DNA from: Anaerococcus vaginalis ATCC 51170
GTDB taxonomy: Bacteria; Bacillota; Clostridia; Tissierellales; Peptoniphilaceae
Reading direction: 5' to 3'
DNA: 64,000 bases
Assembly: GCF_000163295.1 (NCBI RefSeq)
Contig: NZ_GG700527.1
Span: forward strand, 1,400,500-1,464,499
Part shown: one piece after another, positions 37,137 to 45,870 of the stretch
Position numbering within the stretch: the first letter of the stretch is position 1
Layout of the letters: every line of letters starts with the position of its first letter
Program-made: the position numbers and the translations under genes
The notes under the pieces: generated by a model
The model's database searches: none
What the model saw: only the letters and a program-made list of their open reading frames with translations
Told to the model about the DNA's origin: nothing

Positions 37137-38084
37137 TTATCCTCCTATCCTATACATGGATTCTTTTATAACTTCTTTTTCCAAATGATGTCTTTGAGGC
37201 TTTTTCATAAGAGCCTCATCAATTAATTTTTCTATATTTTCATTTGCTCTTATCGCTTTTTTTAAATCAATTTCTAAATCCGAATGAAGACAAGGTCTAA
37301 TTTTGCCATCAGCTGTAAGTCTTAATCTGTTGCAAGTAGAGCAAAATTTATGACTTAATGGCTCAATAATCCCAAGTGTATAATCAAAATCTTGGACTTT
37401 GTAAAGACTTGTTGGCGAATTTTTGTCGGGATTTTTTATTGGAATTAAATTTAATTTTTTTATAATTTCATCGCTTGAAATAAATTTATCTTTTGAAAAT
37501 TCTGCCGTACCACCTATTGGCATTAGCTCAATAAATCTAAGCTCTATGTCATTTTCTTTGGCGAATTTTATAAAATCATAAATTTCTCCATCATTAAATC
37601 CCTTTATCAAAACGCAATTAATTTTTATTTTATAGGCAAAATTTTTAGCATAAGAAATTGCATCAAGGACTTTTTTTAAATCGCCACCTTGACTCATCAT
37701 CTTATATTTTTTCTCATCAAGGCTATCAAGAGAAATATTTAATCTTTTTAGTCCATTTTCCCACAAAATTTTTGCCTTTTCTTTTAAAAAATATCCGTTT
37801 GTAGTCATTGCCAAATCTTTTAGTCCATCAATTTCTGCAAGCATTTTCACTAAACTTTCTACATTTTTCCTAACCAAAGGCTCGCCACCTGTAAGTCTTA
37901 TTTTTTTGATTCCTTTTTTTACAAAAATTTTGCTTATTTCATTAATCTCTTCTAGAGTCAACATATCTTCATGATTTTTTTTGCAAGAAAGACCATCTGG
38001 CATACAATATTTGCACCTATAATTACAACGGTCTGTAAGAGAAATTCTCAAATAATCTATTTTTCTTTCATACTTATCAAGCAT
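37137..38084 (-). CDS. moaA: GTP 3',8-cyclase MoaA
   Basis: A 315-aa radical SAM enzyme. The N-terminal 4Fe-4S motif is CNYRCKYC (residues 18-25), the second cluster CSTCNRLRL...C is at about 247-265, and the C-terminus ends in Gly-Gly, as required for activity in MoaA. It starts molybdopterin synthesis from GTP. No moaD or moaE is in the window; they must lie elsewhere. Confidence 0.95.
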   Translation of the reverse strand: MLDKYERKIDYLRISLTDRCNYRCKYCMPDGLSCKKNHEDMLTLEEINEISKIFVKKGIKKIRLTGGEPLVRKNVESLVKMLAEIDGLKDLAMTTNGYFLKEKAKILWENGLKRLNISLDSLDEKKYKMMSQGGDLKKVLDAISYAKNFAYKIKINCVLIKGFNDGEIYDFIKFAKENDIELRFIELMPIGGTAEFSKDKFISSDEIIKKLNLIPIKNPDKNSPTSLYKVQDFDYTLGIIEPLSHKFCSTCNRLRLTADGKIRPCLHSDLEIDLKKAIRANENIEKLIDEALMKKPQRHHLEKEVIKESMYRIGG

Positions 38085-38155
38085 ATAATCAACTACTTTC
38101 TATATTTTTATAATATCCTAGCTTAAAACCAAATAAACAATATTCTTAAAATTTT

Positions 38156-38251
38156 AAAAAAAAATTGAACTTGGAAAGAAAGTAAATCTTCTAAATCTCA
38201 TTAAATAACTAAAGTGAAAATTAAAAGATTTGCCCTCTTACACCAAGTTCA
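38156..38251 (-). terminator. Long hairpin plus U9 after the double-cubane reductase gene
   Basis: On the minus strand the outer stem TGAACTTGG (38251-38243) pairs with CCAAGTTCA (38174-38166). A second stem AAGAGGG pairs with CTTTCTT through two G-U pairs. A third, AAATCTT/AAGATTT, closes a loop of about 34 nt. Nine T follow (38164-38156). It is a strong intrinsic terminator but unusually long, and it lies in the leader side of moaA. Confidence 0.75.
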
Positions 38252-38259
38252 CTATTAGC

Positions 38260-39405
38260 TTAAAGCATTTCTATAAAAGCTGCAATTCTTGTATTTATTT
38301 GTCCAATATCTGTTTTTGAAAAATCAGTTTCCAAAGATAGGTATGGGATATTTTTTTCTTCTGTTACAAATTTTCTAATTGATGTAGTTTCTATTGCATA
38401 AGTGTGACAAGCTTGAAGCTCTACATCCAAAACTGCATCGACTTTATATTTGTCGATTAACCTATCCAATAAATCAAATCTGTTTTTATTTGGGCTCATC
38501 ACTGAACAACCAATATCTATGTATCTTTTTGCAATTGCCTTTATTGGATCGTCTGTATTTTCTTCTACAAGTCTATCATAATTTTTTTCGCCTGTACAGT
38601 TTTCGTAACTTACAACAACTGCCCCATTATCTTCAACAGCTTGTATGACTTTTTCAGTTGCTCCACCGATTGGACAACCTGTAATTAAAATCCTTGGTTT
38701 TTTTGGGCGAGTTTTGTCATATTCTTTCATGATTTTTTCTGCCAAATTATTAAGCTCATCAGCAAGATTTTCCCTATCAAATTTAAAAGTTGAACCATAC
38801 AAAACTTTAAAATAATCATATCCTGACATAGGAGTTGGATCATTTGCCATTGTGCCCGCAAGTTTTTTGAAGGCTTTTCTAATTTTATTTTCAAGCTTAA
38901 TTTGATTTTCTAAATTTTCATCAGAAATTTCTACCCCAAAAGTATCTTCAATTTTTTCTTTTACTCTAATAACTTCTTTTTCCCAAAAATTAATGGCATC
39001 TTCTCCTTGGTTGTGAGGAAGATTCATCACATGGACTGGTTTAAATTCCCCCATAAGCTCATACATTTTTTGTTTTCCATCACAAGTAGTCTCCCCTATT
39101 ACCAAATCTGAAAAATGAAAAAATGGACACTTGTCTGTGATTGCAAATCCATAAGATGATTTTATCAAAGGACAAAGATTGAGTGGCAAATCTTTTTCAG
39201 CTTCACTTATAGTTTCATCTGAAGTTGAACAAAGTGAAACTGTTCTTGCTCCCATAGCTTGGGCGATTTCTCTTGGAAAATATGTACAATACATCCCAAC
39301 AACAGGCTTTCCACTATCTTTTATTTTTTTAACTTGCAAAAAAGAATTTTTTCTTTGCTCAGCAAATTCTTCAAAAACTTCAGGTAAATCTTTTACTAAT
39401 TTCAT
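38260..39405 (-). CDS. Double-cubane-cluster anaerobic reductase (2-hydroxyacyl-CoA dehydratase-like)
   Basis: About 381 aa from the ATG at 39405, which has AAAGGAGG upstream; an earlier start would read through that ribosome site. The protein resembles the D subunit of 2-hydroxyacyl-CoA dehydratases and the single-gene double-cubane reductases. Candidate cluster cysteines are in [19 protein letters not shown] and [10 protein letters not shown]. Unlike dehydratases there is no second subunit and no BadF/HgdC-type activator gene adjacent. Instead a DUF3343 gene precedes it. Substrate unknown. Confidence 0.85.
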   Translation of the reverse strand: MKLVKDLPEVFEEFAEQRKNSFLQVKKIKDSGKPVVGMYCTYFPREIAQAMGARTVSLCSTSDETISEAEKDLPLNLCPLIKSSYGFAITDKCPFFHFSDLVIGETTCDGKQKMYELMGEFKPVHVMNLPHNQGEDAINFWEKEVIRVKEKIEDTFGVEISDENLENQIKLENKIRKAFKKLAGTMANDPTPMSGYDYFKVLYGSTFKFDRENLADELNNLAEKIMKEYDKTRPKKPRILITGCPIGGATEKVIQAVEDNGAVVVSYENCTGEKNYDRLVEENTDDPIKAIAKRYIDIGCSVMSPNKNRFDLLDRLIDKYKVDAVLDVELQACHTYAIETTSIRKFVTEEKNIPYLSLETDFSKTDIGQINTRIAAFIEML

Positions 39406-39465
39406 TTTACCTCCTTTAAACAAAACAATTTTATGGCTTTATTTTTAAGTTCAAATTAAAAACAA

Positions 39466-39687
39466 TTATATATCTAAAATTTTTAAAATTTTATATGATA
39501 TATTTTCATCATTGAGGATTTTTTTTATTTTTTCAAAATTTTCATCTTCAAATCTAAACGCCAAACCGCAACCTGCTCCAAATTCTTCTGGTACTGGAAT
39601 TAATTCTCCATTTATTTTTTTGTTTTTACAAAAATTTTCCATCAAAAGAGCATCGTTTGTCGTATCAAATCCTGCAACAAGTTTCAT
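39466..39687 (-). CDS. DUF3343 protein, copy 2
   Basis: 73 aa. The motif FGAGCGLAFRFED (about 37-49) matches the selD-operon paralogue but has only one Cys. RBS AGGAGGAG precedes the ATG and a clear promoter lies 26 bp upstream. It is the first gene of the operon with the double-cubane reductase and may deliver a chalcogen or act as a small electron/cofactor partner; that is inference. Confidence 0.82.
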   Translation of the reverse strand: MKLVAGFDTTNDALLMENFCKNKKINGELIPVPEEFGAGCGLAFRFEDENFEKIKKILNDENISYKILKILDI

Positions 39688-39712
39688 ATCTCCTCCTCAT
39701 ATTTATAAGTAG

Positions 39713-39741
39713 AGTATAACATATCACTAAATCCTTTTCAA
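39713..39741 (-). promoter_or_regulatory. Promoter of the DUF3343-reductase operon
   Basis: Minus-strand TTGAAA (39741-39736) and TATACT (39718-39713) with an exact 17-bp spacer. It is divergent from the GntR promoter a few bases away. Confidence 0.65.
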
Positions 39742-39748
39742 TGAAACG

Positions 39749-39777
39749 TTTGTAGATATTTATATTTCTGTTATAAT
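39749..39777 (+). promoter_or_regulatory. Promoter of the GntR gene
   Basis: TTTGTA (39749-39754) and TATAAT (39772-39777) with a 17-bp spacer. The start site falls on GTATAGAATAAT (39784-39795), similar to the dyad at the xdh promoter. Confidence 0.6.
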
Positions 39778-39813
39778 ATTTTTGTATAGAATAATTTGAT
39801 AAAAGAGGAATTT

Positions 39814-40527
39814 ATGAGCGAGAATAATAAAAATAAAGTTAAAATAAAAAAAATAAGCAGGACTTTTGTAAAAGACGAAGCCTATAATTTGCTTGCACAA
39901 AGAATAATTAGCGGAGAACTTAAACCATGCGAAAGACTTAGAGTCCAAGAGCTTTCAGATGATTTGGGAATTTCTAGAACTCCAGTAAGAGAAGCTTTGT
40001 TGCAACTTGAAAGCGAGGGCTTAGTAATGACCAAAGCAAATCGTTGGACAATAGTTGCTCCTATAAATCCTTGTGAAGCAAAAGATATTTATCCAATTAT
40101 CTATAGCTTGGAGGAGCTTGCTTTGATTGAAGCTTTCGACAAAATTGATGATAAATTTATTGAAAAAATTCAAGATATTAATGAAGATATAAGTTATTTT
40201 CATAGAAAAAAAGACCAATTAAAAACTATAAAAAAAGACAACGAATTTCACGATGCTTTCATTGAACTTTCTGGAAATGCTGAGATAAAACCTATTATTG
40301 ATAAACTAAAAAGAAGAGTTGAAAGAATGGAAATTTATTTTTTTGAAACAGGCGATGAAAATTTCACAACTTATAAAGAACACATGAACATAATTAACGC
40401 CTTAAAAGAAAAAGATTTGGAAAAGGCTAGAAACTTTTTAGTTGAAAATTGGAAATCAACCATACATACTATAAATAAACTTTCCAAGGATTTGGAATTT
40501 GAAAATATAGAAGATCAAATAAAATAA
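39814..40527 (+). CDS. GntR family transcriptional regulator (FCD type)
   Basis: About 237 aa from the ATG at 39814 (AGAGGAA upstream). The N-terminal winged helix contains the GntR signature LRVQELSDDLGISRTPVREALLQLE (about 40-64 of the protein, given only as a landmark). The C-terminal all-helical FCD domain has the His/Asp ligand pattern ending near ENWKSTIHTINK. It is divergently transcribed from the DUF3343-reductase operon and so is its likely regulator; control of other operons by the same dyad is possible. Confidence 0.9.
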   Translation: MSENNKNKVKIKKISRTFVKDEAYNLLAQRIISGELKPCERLRVQELSDDLGISRTPVREALLQLESEGLVMTKANRWTIVAPINPCEAKDIYPIIYSLEELALIEAFDKIDDKFIEKIQDINEDISYFHRKKDQLKTIKKDNEFHDAFIELSGNAEIKPIIDKLKRRVERMEIYFFETGDENFTTYKEHMNIINALKEKDLEKARNFLVENWKSTIHTINKLSKDLEFENIEDQIK

Positions 40528-40530
40528 ATT

Positions 40531-40571
40531 AAAGGCTTTTGTGAAATATTAAAAATTTTACAAAAGCCTTT
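40531..40571 (+). terminator. Terminator after the GntR gene
   Basis: AAAGGCTTTTGT / ACAAAAGCCTTT with a 17-nt loop followed by T5 on the plus strand. It may also serve the converging decarboxylase gene. Confidence 0.8.
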
Positions 40572-40583
40572 TTTTACTAAATT

Positions 40584-41765
40584 TTATATCAAAAATTCTT
40601 TTGGCAAATCATGGCTTGCAAAGTGTAAAATCGAAAGGCTAAAGCAATAAGCTCCAGCGTTTGAAACTTTCAATATATCGCCAATATTTGCTTTTTTTAA
40701 TTCTATATCACTTGCTAACAAATCTAAACTTGTACACAAGTGTCCCCCAATATCTACAATTTCTTTTTGGGAATTTTCTCCAATAATTTCAAATTCACAT
40801 TGATTTTTTCCTGTGTAAAGTGGCTCAAAAGCTTTTTTGCACTCATATCCCAAAGCTTGTTTTAGCATTTCTTTCATAGGTCCTTTAACAAAACCGTTCA
40901 TAGCATTTTTTACAACAAGGTAGGTTTTCCCATTTGAATATTTTTTGTCGATTATTGGTGTATAATAAGTTCCTGAATCCATAACCAAAAATCTTCCGCT
41001 TTCTATCAAAAATTTTGCCCCAAGCTCATTTTTATTTTTTTCGTACAAATCTTTCATAGTTTTTGCCAAAATATCCAAATTCACATCATCTTCGTTTTTT
41101 TTGTCGTAGGCAACTCCTATTCCTGAGCCAAAATTTATAAATTTAATATCAGCATGTGAAAGTTTTGAAAATTTCACTGCCAAATCATAAGTATTTTTGT
41201 AATAATTTGAAAGAAGATTTGTGTCAAGAATTTGGCTTTGAACGTGAACGTGAAGACCTACAAGTTTTAAATTTTTGTAAGTCCAATCGAAAGAAAAAAT
41301 TTTATCTTCATCAATTCCAAATTTACTTGAATGGGCTTTTTTATCTGTCATAGAATAATTCGGATTTACTCTTATGCCAATTTCTAAAATTTCTCCGTGA
41401 TTTTTTGCAAGTTTTTCTAACAAATCAAGTTCGTGGAAAGAATCTGCAATAAAAATACACTTGTCCCAAGCTTTTTGTAAATCTTCCATAGTTTTTCCTG
41501 GAGCAGAATAATAAATTTGATTTTTTTCCATACCAGCCTTTATTGAAAGCAAAACTTCATTGCTTGATGCGGCATCAGAACCAATTCCATTTTCCTTTAT
41601 AGTTTTTATTACTGGCATAAAGGGATTTGCCTTGATTGAATATAAAAATTCAATATTTTCAAATTTTTCTTGTAATTTTTGGCAAGATTTATCAATTATT
41701 TCTTTTTGATAAATATAACAAGGGGCGTTTTCTCTTACAAATTCATCAATATTTTTTGCTTGCAT
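40584..41765 (-). CDS. Fold-type III PLP decarboxylase (diaminopimelate/ornithine decarboxylase-like)
   Basis: A 393-aa alanine-racemase-fold decarboxylase. The PLP lysine is in FLYSIKANPFMPV (about 46), GLHVHVQSQI and FGSGIGVAY lie in the barrel, IESGRFLVMD follows, and the C-terminal GAYCFSLS supplies the partner-subunit residues. Specificity among meso-diaminopimelate, lysine, carboxynorspermidine or ornithine cannot be told by eye. The adjacent spermidine/putrescine importer makes a polyamine role attractive, but the two are separated by the pot terminator. Confidence 0.8.
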   Translation of the reverse strand: MQAKNIDEFVRENAPCYIYQKEIIDKSCQKLQEKFENIEFLYSIKANPFMPVIKTIKENGIGSDAASSNEVLLSIKAGMEKNQIYYSAPGKTMEDLQKAWDKCIFIADSFHELDLLEKLAKNHGEILEIGIRVNPNYSMTDKKAHSSKFGIDEDKIFSFDWTYKNLKLVGLHVHVQSQILDTNLLSNYYKNTYDLAVKFSKLSHADIKFINFGSGIGVAYDKKNEDDVNLDILAKTMKDLYEKNKNELGAKFLIESGRFLVMDSGTYYTPIIDKKYSNGKTYLVVKNAMNGFVKGPMKEMLKQALGYECKKAFEPLYTGKNQCEFEIIGENSQKEIVDIGGHLCTSLDLLASDIELKKANIGDILKVSNAGAYCFSLSILHFASHDLPKEFLI

Positions 41766-41855
41766 AATTTTCTCCTAATTTTATCTGAAAACCTTTCTTT
41801 GTAATTTAAATTTACTTCTTAAATCCATTATACAATAAATTAATTTATAAAAAAA

Positions 41856-41891
41856 TCCTTGAAAACTTACTGACTAGTAAATTTTCAAGGA
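41856..41891 (-). terminator. Terminator of the pot operon
   Basis: TCCTTGAAAA-type arms around an inner ACTAGT palindrome, followed by T7 on the minus strand, just after potD. Confidence 0.85.
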
Positions 41892-41895
41892 AAAA

Positions 41896-42975
41896 TTAAT
41901 CTGCTTGAGGTGATATTTTTAAATCTAAAAACAAATCGTTGTATAAAATTGTTGTTTCCTTGCCCAAATTTTTGAAAACTTCTAATTTTTCTATATCTTC
42001 ATCGTCCGGATACAAGGTTTTATCATTTCTTGCTTCTTTGTCAATATATTTCATTGCCTTTTTGTTTGGAGTTGGATACCAAACATAATCTGCATTTTTT
42101 GCTGCAACTTTTGGTTTTAGCAAATAATTTATAAGAGCATAAGCTCCCTTTGTATTTTTTGAAGTTTTTGGAATAACCATGGTGTCAAACCAAATATTTG
42201 AACCTTCTTTTGGAATAGCATAAGAAAGATTTGGATTTATTTCTTTTGCCATTGAGGCTTCTCCAGAAAATGTAATTCCAACATCAGCCTCGCCTTGTGC
42301 CATATACATTCTAATTTCGTCAGCAAGAATTGCCTTTACATTTTTCATAAAACCAACCAAGTCATCCTTAGTTTCTCTTAAAATTTTTTCATCTTTTTCA
42401 TTTAGACTTTTTCCATTTGCCAAAAGACCAATGCAAAGTGTTTCTCTTGCTCCATCAAAAGATAAAATTTCTCCTTCAAATTTTTTATCCCACAAATTTT
42501 TCCAAGAAGAAAAATCTTCTTTTTTGTATTTTTTATTGTTATAAATTATTCCAAAAGATCCCCAAAAATATGGAATCGAATATTGGTTGTTTGGATCAAA
42601 AGAAAGATTTAAAAATCTTTCGTCAATATTTTCAAGACCTTTTATTTTTTTGTGGTCCAATTTTTTCAAAAGATTTTTATCTCTCATCATCTCAACCGTA
42701 TATTCTGACGGAAAGGCCAAATCGTAGGAAGTTTTTCCCTGCTCAACCTTTGCCATCATGGCTTCGTTTGAATCGAAAGTTTCATAAATTACATGATAGC
42801 CAGTTTCTTTTTCAAAATCTTTTATAATTTCAGGATCAATATAATCGCCCCAATTATAAAAATAAATATTTTTTGAATCCTGATCTTTTGCTTTTTCATT
42901 TAATTTTTTTTGTCCTACAAACAAAAGAAGGCAAAGAGTTAAAATTCCTATAAAAAATTTATAAACCTTATTCAT
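41896..42975 (-). CDS. potD: Spermidine/putrescine-binding protein
   Basis: A 359-aa periplasmic-binding-type protein with a hydrophobic N-terminal signal anchor and no clear lipobox. YFYNWGDYIDPEII (about 38) is the classical PotD/PotF start of the mature domain. It captures polyamines for the PotABC importer. It overlaps potC by 4 bp and ends the operon. Confidence 0.92.
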   Translation of the reverse strand: MNKVYKFFIGILTLCLLLFVGQKKLNEKAKDQDSKNIYFYNWGDYIDPEIIKDFEKETGYHVIYETFDSNEAMMAKVEQGKTSYDLAFPSEYTVEMMRDKNLLKKLDHKKIKGLENIDERFLNLSFDPNNQYSIPYFWGSFGIIYNNKKYKKEDFSSWKNLWDKKFEGEILSFDGARETLCIGLLANGKSLNEKDEKILRETKDDLVGFMKNVKAILADEIRMYMAQGEADVGITFSGEASMAKEINPNLSYAIPKEGSNIWFDTMVIPKTSKNTKGAYALINYLLKPKVAAKNADYVWYPTPNKKAMKYIDKEARNDKTLYPDDEDIEKLEVFKNLGKETTILYNDLFLDLKISPQAD

Positions 42976-43769
42976 CTTGTCCTCCTTTTTTCTTCTCTAC
43001 TTTGTATGACATAATAGCCGATTGCAAGAATTAATGACAAAATAAAAATCAATGAAGAAAGCGCATTTATTTCCAAAGAAATTCCTGTTCTAACCCTTGA
43101 ATAAATTTCTACAGAAAGAGTTGAAAATCCTGAGCCTGTCACAAAAAATGTAACTGCAAAATCATCCAAAGAATAAGTCAGTGCCATAAAAAAACCTGCA
43201 AATATTCCGCTTGCAATATTTGGAAGAATAATTTTATTTAAAATTGTAATATCATTTGCTCCCAAATCTTCAGCCGCTTTCATCATATCAGAATTTAGGG
43301 CATAAAGCCTTGGAAGAACCATCAAAACCACAATTGGAATTGAAAAGGCAATGTGAGCAAGCAAAACCGAAAAAAATCCCATAGGAATTTTTAATAAAAA
43401 AGAAAATAAAATCAAAAATGAAGCACCCATCATAACATCAGGCAAAACCATAAGGACCGAATTTAAACTTAAAACTTTCTTTTTTAATTTTTTATCTCTC
43501 ATATAATAAATCGAAATTGCACCAAGCGTTCCAATAATTGTTGCAATCAAAGACGATAATAAGCCAATTATTAAAGTATTTATTACAATATTTATAAGCC
43601 TTTCGTCATTAAAAACTTTTTTGTAATAATCTAGGGTAAAGCTTTCAAAAACATTCATATTTCCCCCGCTATTAAATGAATAAAAAATCAGAAAAGCTAA
43701 GGGCAAATACATTATTATAAATACAAAAAATAAATACAAATTTCCAATTTTATTTTTTTTATTTTCCAT
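42972..43769 (-). CDS. potC: Spermidine/putrescine ABC permease PotC
   Basis: A 265-aa membrane protein with six segments and the EAA loop AAEDLGANDITILNKIILP (about 170). SLDDFAVTFFVTG is typical of PotC. It overlaps potB by 11 bp. Confidence 0.92.
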   Translation of the reverse strand: MENKKNKIGNLYLFFVFIIMYLPLAFLIFYSFNSGGNMNVFESFTLDYYKKVFNDERLINIVINTLIIGLLSSLIATIIGTLGAISIYYMRDKKLKKKVLSLNSVLMVLPDVMMGASFLILFSFLLKIPMGFFSVLLAHIAFSIPIVVLMVLPRLYALNSDMMKAAEDLGANDITILNKIILPNIASGIFAGFFMALTYSLDDFAVTFFVTGSGFSTLSVEIYSRVRTGISLEINALSSLIFILSLILAIGYYVIQSREEKRRTR

Positions 43770-44556
43770 CTTTGACCGCCTTTTTATTTAAAATAGAAAT
43801 AACTGCAAACATCATAAAAATTAAAACAAGGCCAATGGTTGAACCCATGCCCCAATTTTGAGTAACCAAATAATGCTCTTCAACAGCTGTTCCCAAAGTT
43901 ATAATTTTATTTCCTCCAATAATTCTTGTAATAAGAAAAAGTGAAAGCGAAGGAATAAAAACCGCCTGACTTGCAGCCATCACTCCATCCATAGAAAGAG
44001 GAAGGATTATTTTCCTAAAAGTTTGAAACTTACTTGCTCCCAAATCTTCGCTTGCGATTATATATTCATTTGGAATAGAATCTATTGCCCTAAAAATTGG
44101 AATTATCATAAAAGGAAGTTCGACGTAGGAAGCAACCAAAATAAAGGCAGGATTTGTAAACAAAAATCCCTCACTTGCAAGTCCCAAAAATCCCATAATA
44201 CTTCCATTTTTATTAAAAAGTCCAATAAAGGCATAGGCTTTTAAAACCAAATTTATCCAAGTTGGAAGAATTACCAAAAGCAAAATAAAATCCTTGTGCT
44301 TGGCCTTTGACAAAAAATATGAAAAAGGATAGGCCCACAAAAGTGTGAAGGCTGTTATTAAAAAGGCAGTCAACAAAGAATTGAAAGTCATAATCATATA
44401 ATTTTTATTTGAAAAGTAGGAAATATAATTATTTAAAGTGAAATTTCCATAAATATCAAAAAATGATTGGTAAATCAAAAGAAGAATTGGAGCAATAATA
44501 AAAATTAAAATCCAAATATAATAAATAGCTGATAATTTTTGGTATTTTTTAGCCAT
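43759..44556 (-). CDS. potB: Spermidine/putrescine ABC permease PotB
   Basis: About 265 aa from the ATG at 44556, GGAG 6 bases upstream; a longer reading to 44646 would lie inside potA and is rejected. Six membrane segments and the EAA loop [19 protein letters not shown]. The start overlaps the potA stop by 8 bp, indicating coupling. Confidence 0.9.
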   Translation of the reverse strand: MAKKYQKLSAIYYIWILIFIIAPILLLIYQSFFDIYGNFTLNNYISYFSNKNYMIMTFNSLLTAFLITAFTLLWAYPFSYFLSKAKHKDFILLLVILPTWINLVLKAYAFIGLFNKNGSIMGFLGLASEGFLFTNPAFILVASYVELPFMIIPIFRAIDSIPNEYIIASEDLGASKFQTFRKIILPLSMDGVMAASQAVFIPSLSLFLITRIIGGNKIITLGTAVEEHYLVTQNWGMGSTIGLVLIFMMFAVISILNKKAVKDGK

Positions 44557-45661
44557 CATCTTCTCCAATCGCATATTTTTCAATTCTTTTATCAAAATCA
44601 TCCTCACTTTCGTTATAACGCATAACGTGGATGTTGTCTGCATCAATTTTTATTCCAATATCGTCGCCTTCTTCAAAAGTTCTTGTCGTATGAATTTTCC
44701 ACCTAAATTCGGAAGAATCAAAACAAATTAATTCATTAAAAACTCCCCTGTACAAAATATTGTCGATATTTACAACAATATCCGCATCATCAACTGACAC
44801 AACATTTATATCTTCAGGCCTAATTACAACTTCAACCCTTTCATTTTTATTAATTCCAGCATCAGAGCATGCGAAAGTTTTATTTGCAAATTCAACCTTA
44901 TAATCATCAACCATTCTTGCCTTTAAAATATTGCTTTCTCCAATAAATTGAGCAACATAGCGATTGATTGGCTCATCATAAATATCTTTTGGGCTTCCTT
45001 GTTGGACAATTTCTCCCTTATCCATTACAAAAATCCAATCACTCATAGCAAGCGCCTCTTCTTGATCGTGGGTTACAAAAACAAAAGTAATTCCAAGCTC
45101 CCATTGCAAATCACGAAGTAAAACTTGCATAGATTTTCTAAGTTTCATATCAAGAGCAGACAAAGGCTCATCAAGTAAAAGCACATCAGGTTTATTTACA
45201 AGAGCACGAGCTATGGCAACTCTTTGTCTTTGTCCTCCTGACATTTGAGAAATTTCTCTTTTCTCAAATCCTGACAAATTTACCATATCAAGAGCCTTTT
45301 TAACCTCTTTTTTTATAATTTTTTTGTCAGTTTTTTTAATTTCAAGACCAAAGGCAACATTATCAAAAACATTCATGTGAGGAAAAAGAGAATAATTTTG
45401 AAAAACTGTATTAACCTTTCTCTTACTTGCAGGAACATCCAAAACATTTTCGCCATTAATATAAATCTCTCCAGAATTTGCATCCAAAAATCCAGCAATA
45501 AGATTTAAAATTGTAGTTTTCCCACAACCAGAAGGCCCCAAAAGCGTATAAAATTTCCCCTTCTCAAGCTCCAAATCAACAGATTTTAAAATCATTTCAT
45601 CATCAAAAGACTTAGAAACTTCCTTTAAAACCACAGAATATTTATCTAAATTTTCACACAC
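44549..45661 (-). CDS. potA: Spermidine/putrescine ABC transporter ATPase
   Basis: A 370-aa ABC ATPase: Walker [13 protein letters not shown] (about 38-49), signature [14 protein letters not shown], Walker [12 protein letters not shown], then a TOBE domain. It starts with GTG after GGGGGTGG. It heads the potABCD operon; a plausible promoter (TTGCAA, TATACT, 19-bp spacer) lies just upstream. Confidence 0.92.
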   Translation of the reverse strand: MCENLDKYSVVLKEVSKSFDDEMILKSVDLELEKGKFYTLLGPSGCGKTTILNLIAGFLDANSGEIYINGENVLDVPASKRKVNTVFQNYSLFPHMNVFDNVAFGLEIKKTDKKIIKKEVKKALDMVNLSGFEKREISQMSGGQRQRVAIARALVNKPDVLLLDEPLSALDMKLRKSMQVLLRDLQWELGITFVFVTHDQEEALAMSDWIFVMDKGEIVQQGSPKDIYDEPINRYVAQFIGESNILKARMVDDYKVEFANKTFACSDAGINKNERVEVVIRPEDINVVSVDDADIVVNIDNILYRGVFNELICFDSSEFRWKIHTTRTFEEGDDIGIKIDADNIHVMRYNESEDDFDKRIEKYAIGEDDG

Positions 45662-45723
45662 AAGACCACCCCCATTAGTTTCTTTTAACAGTATAACATA
45701 AAAGAAGAAAAAATTTGCAAGTC

Positions 45724-45770
45724 AAGTCTACAATATTTTATTAGTAAATTTTACATAATATTATGGACTT
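45724..45770. repeat. Copy 2 of the 46-47 bp palindromic element
   Basis: Arms AAGTCTACAATATT and AATATTATGGACTT match the element at 15305-15350 (arms differ at two positions). Here it stands upstream of potA rather than as an obvious terminator, so it is a dispersed repeat. Confidence 0.65.
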
Positions 45771-45803
45771 GCTTATAAAATAGTGATTTGTTTAAATATA
45801 AAT

Positions 45804-45848
45804 AAAAAGTGTGACGGCTAATAAATAATTATAACCATCACACTTTTT
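45804..45848 (-). terminator. Terminator of the choline operon
   Basis: AAAAAGTGTGA / TCACACTTTTT arms with an AT-rich loop, followed by T-rich sequence on the minus strand, end the operon after the alcohol dehydrogenase gene. Confidence 0.8.
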
Positions 45849-45870
45849 ATTACACATTGATTTTAAAACC

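Noticed and set aside
38085-38259. Molybdenum-cofactor riboswitch before moaA
   Set aside because: The structure present is explained by a long terminator-like hairpin, and I could not match the conserved Moco RNA sequence elements.
44557-44646. Longer N-terminus of potB
   Set aside because: It lies wholly inside potA, and the ATG at 44556 has GGAG at the right distance.
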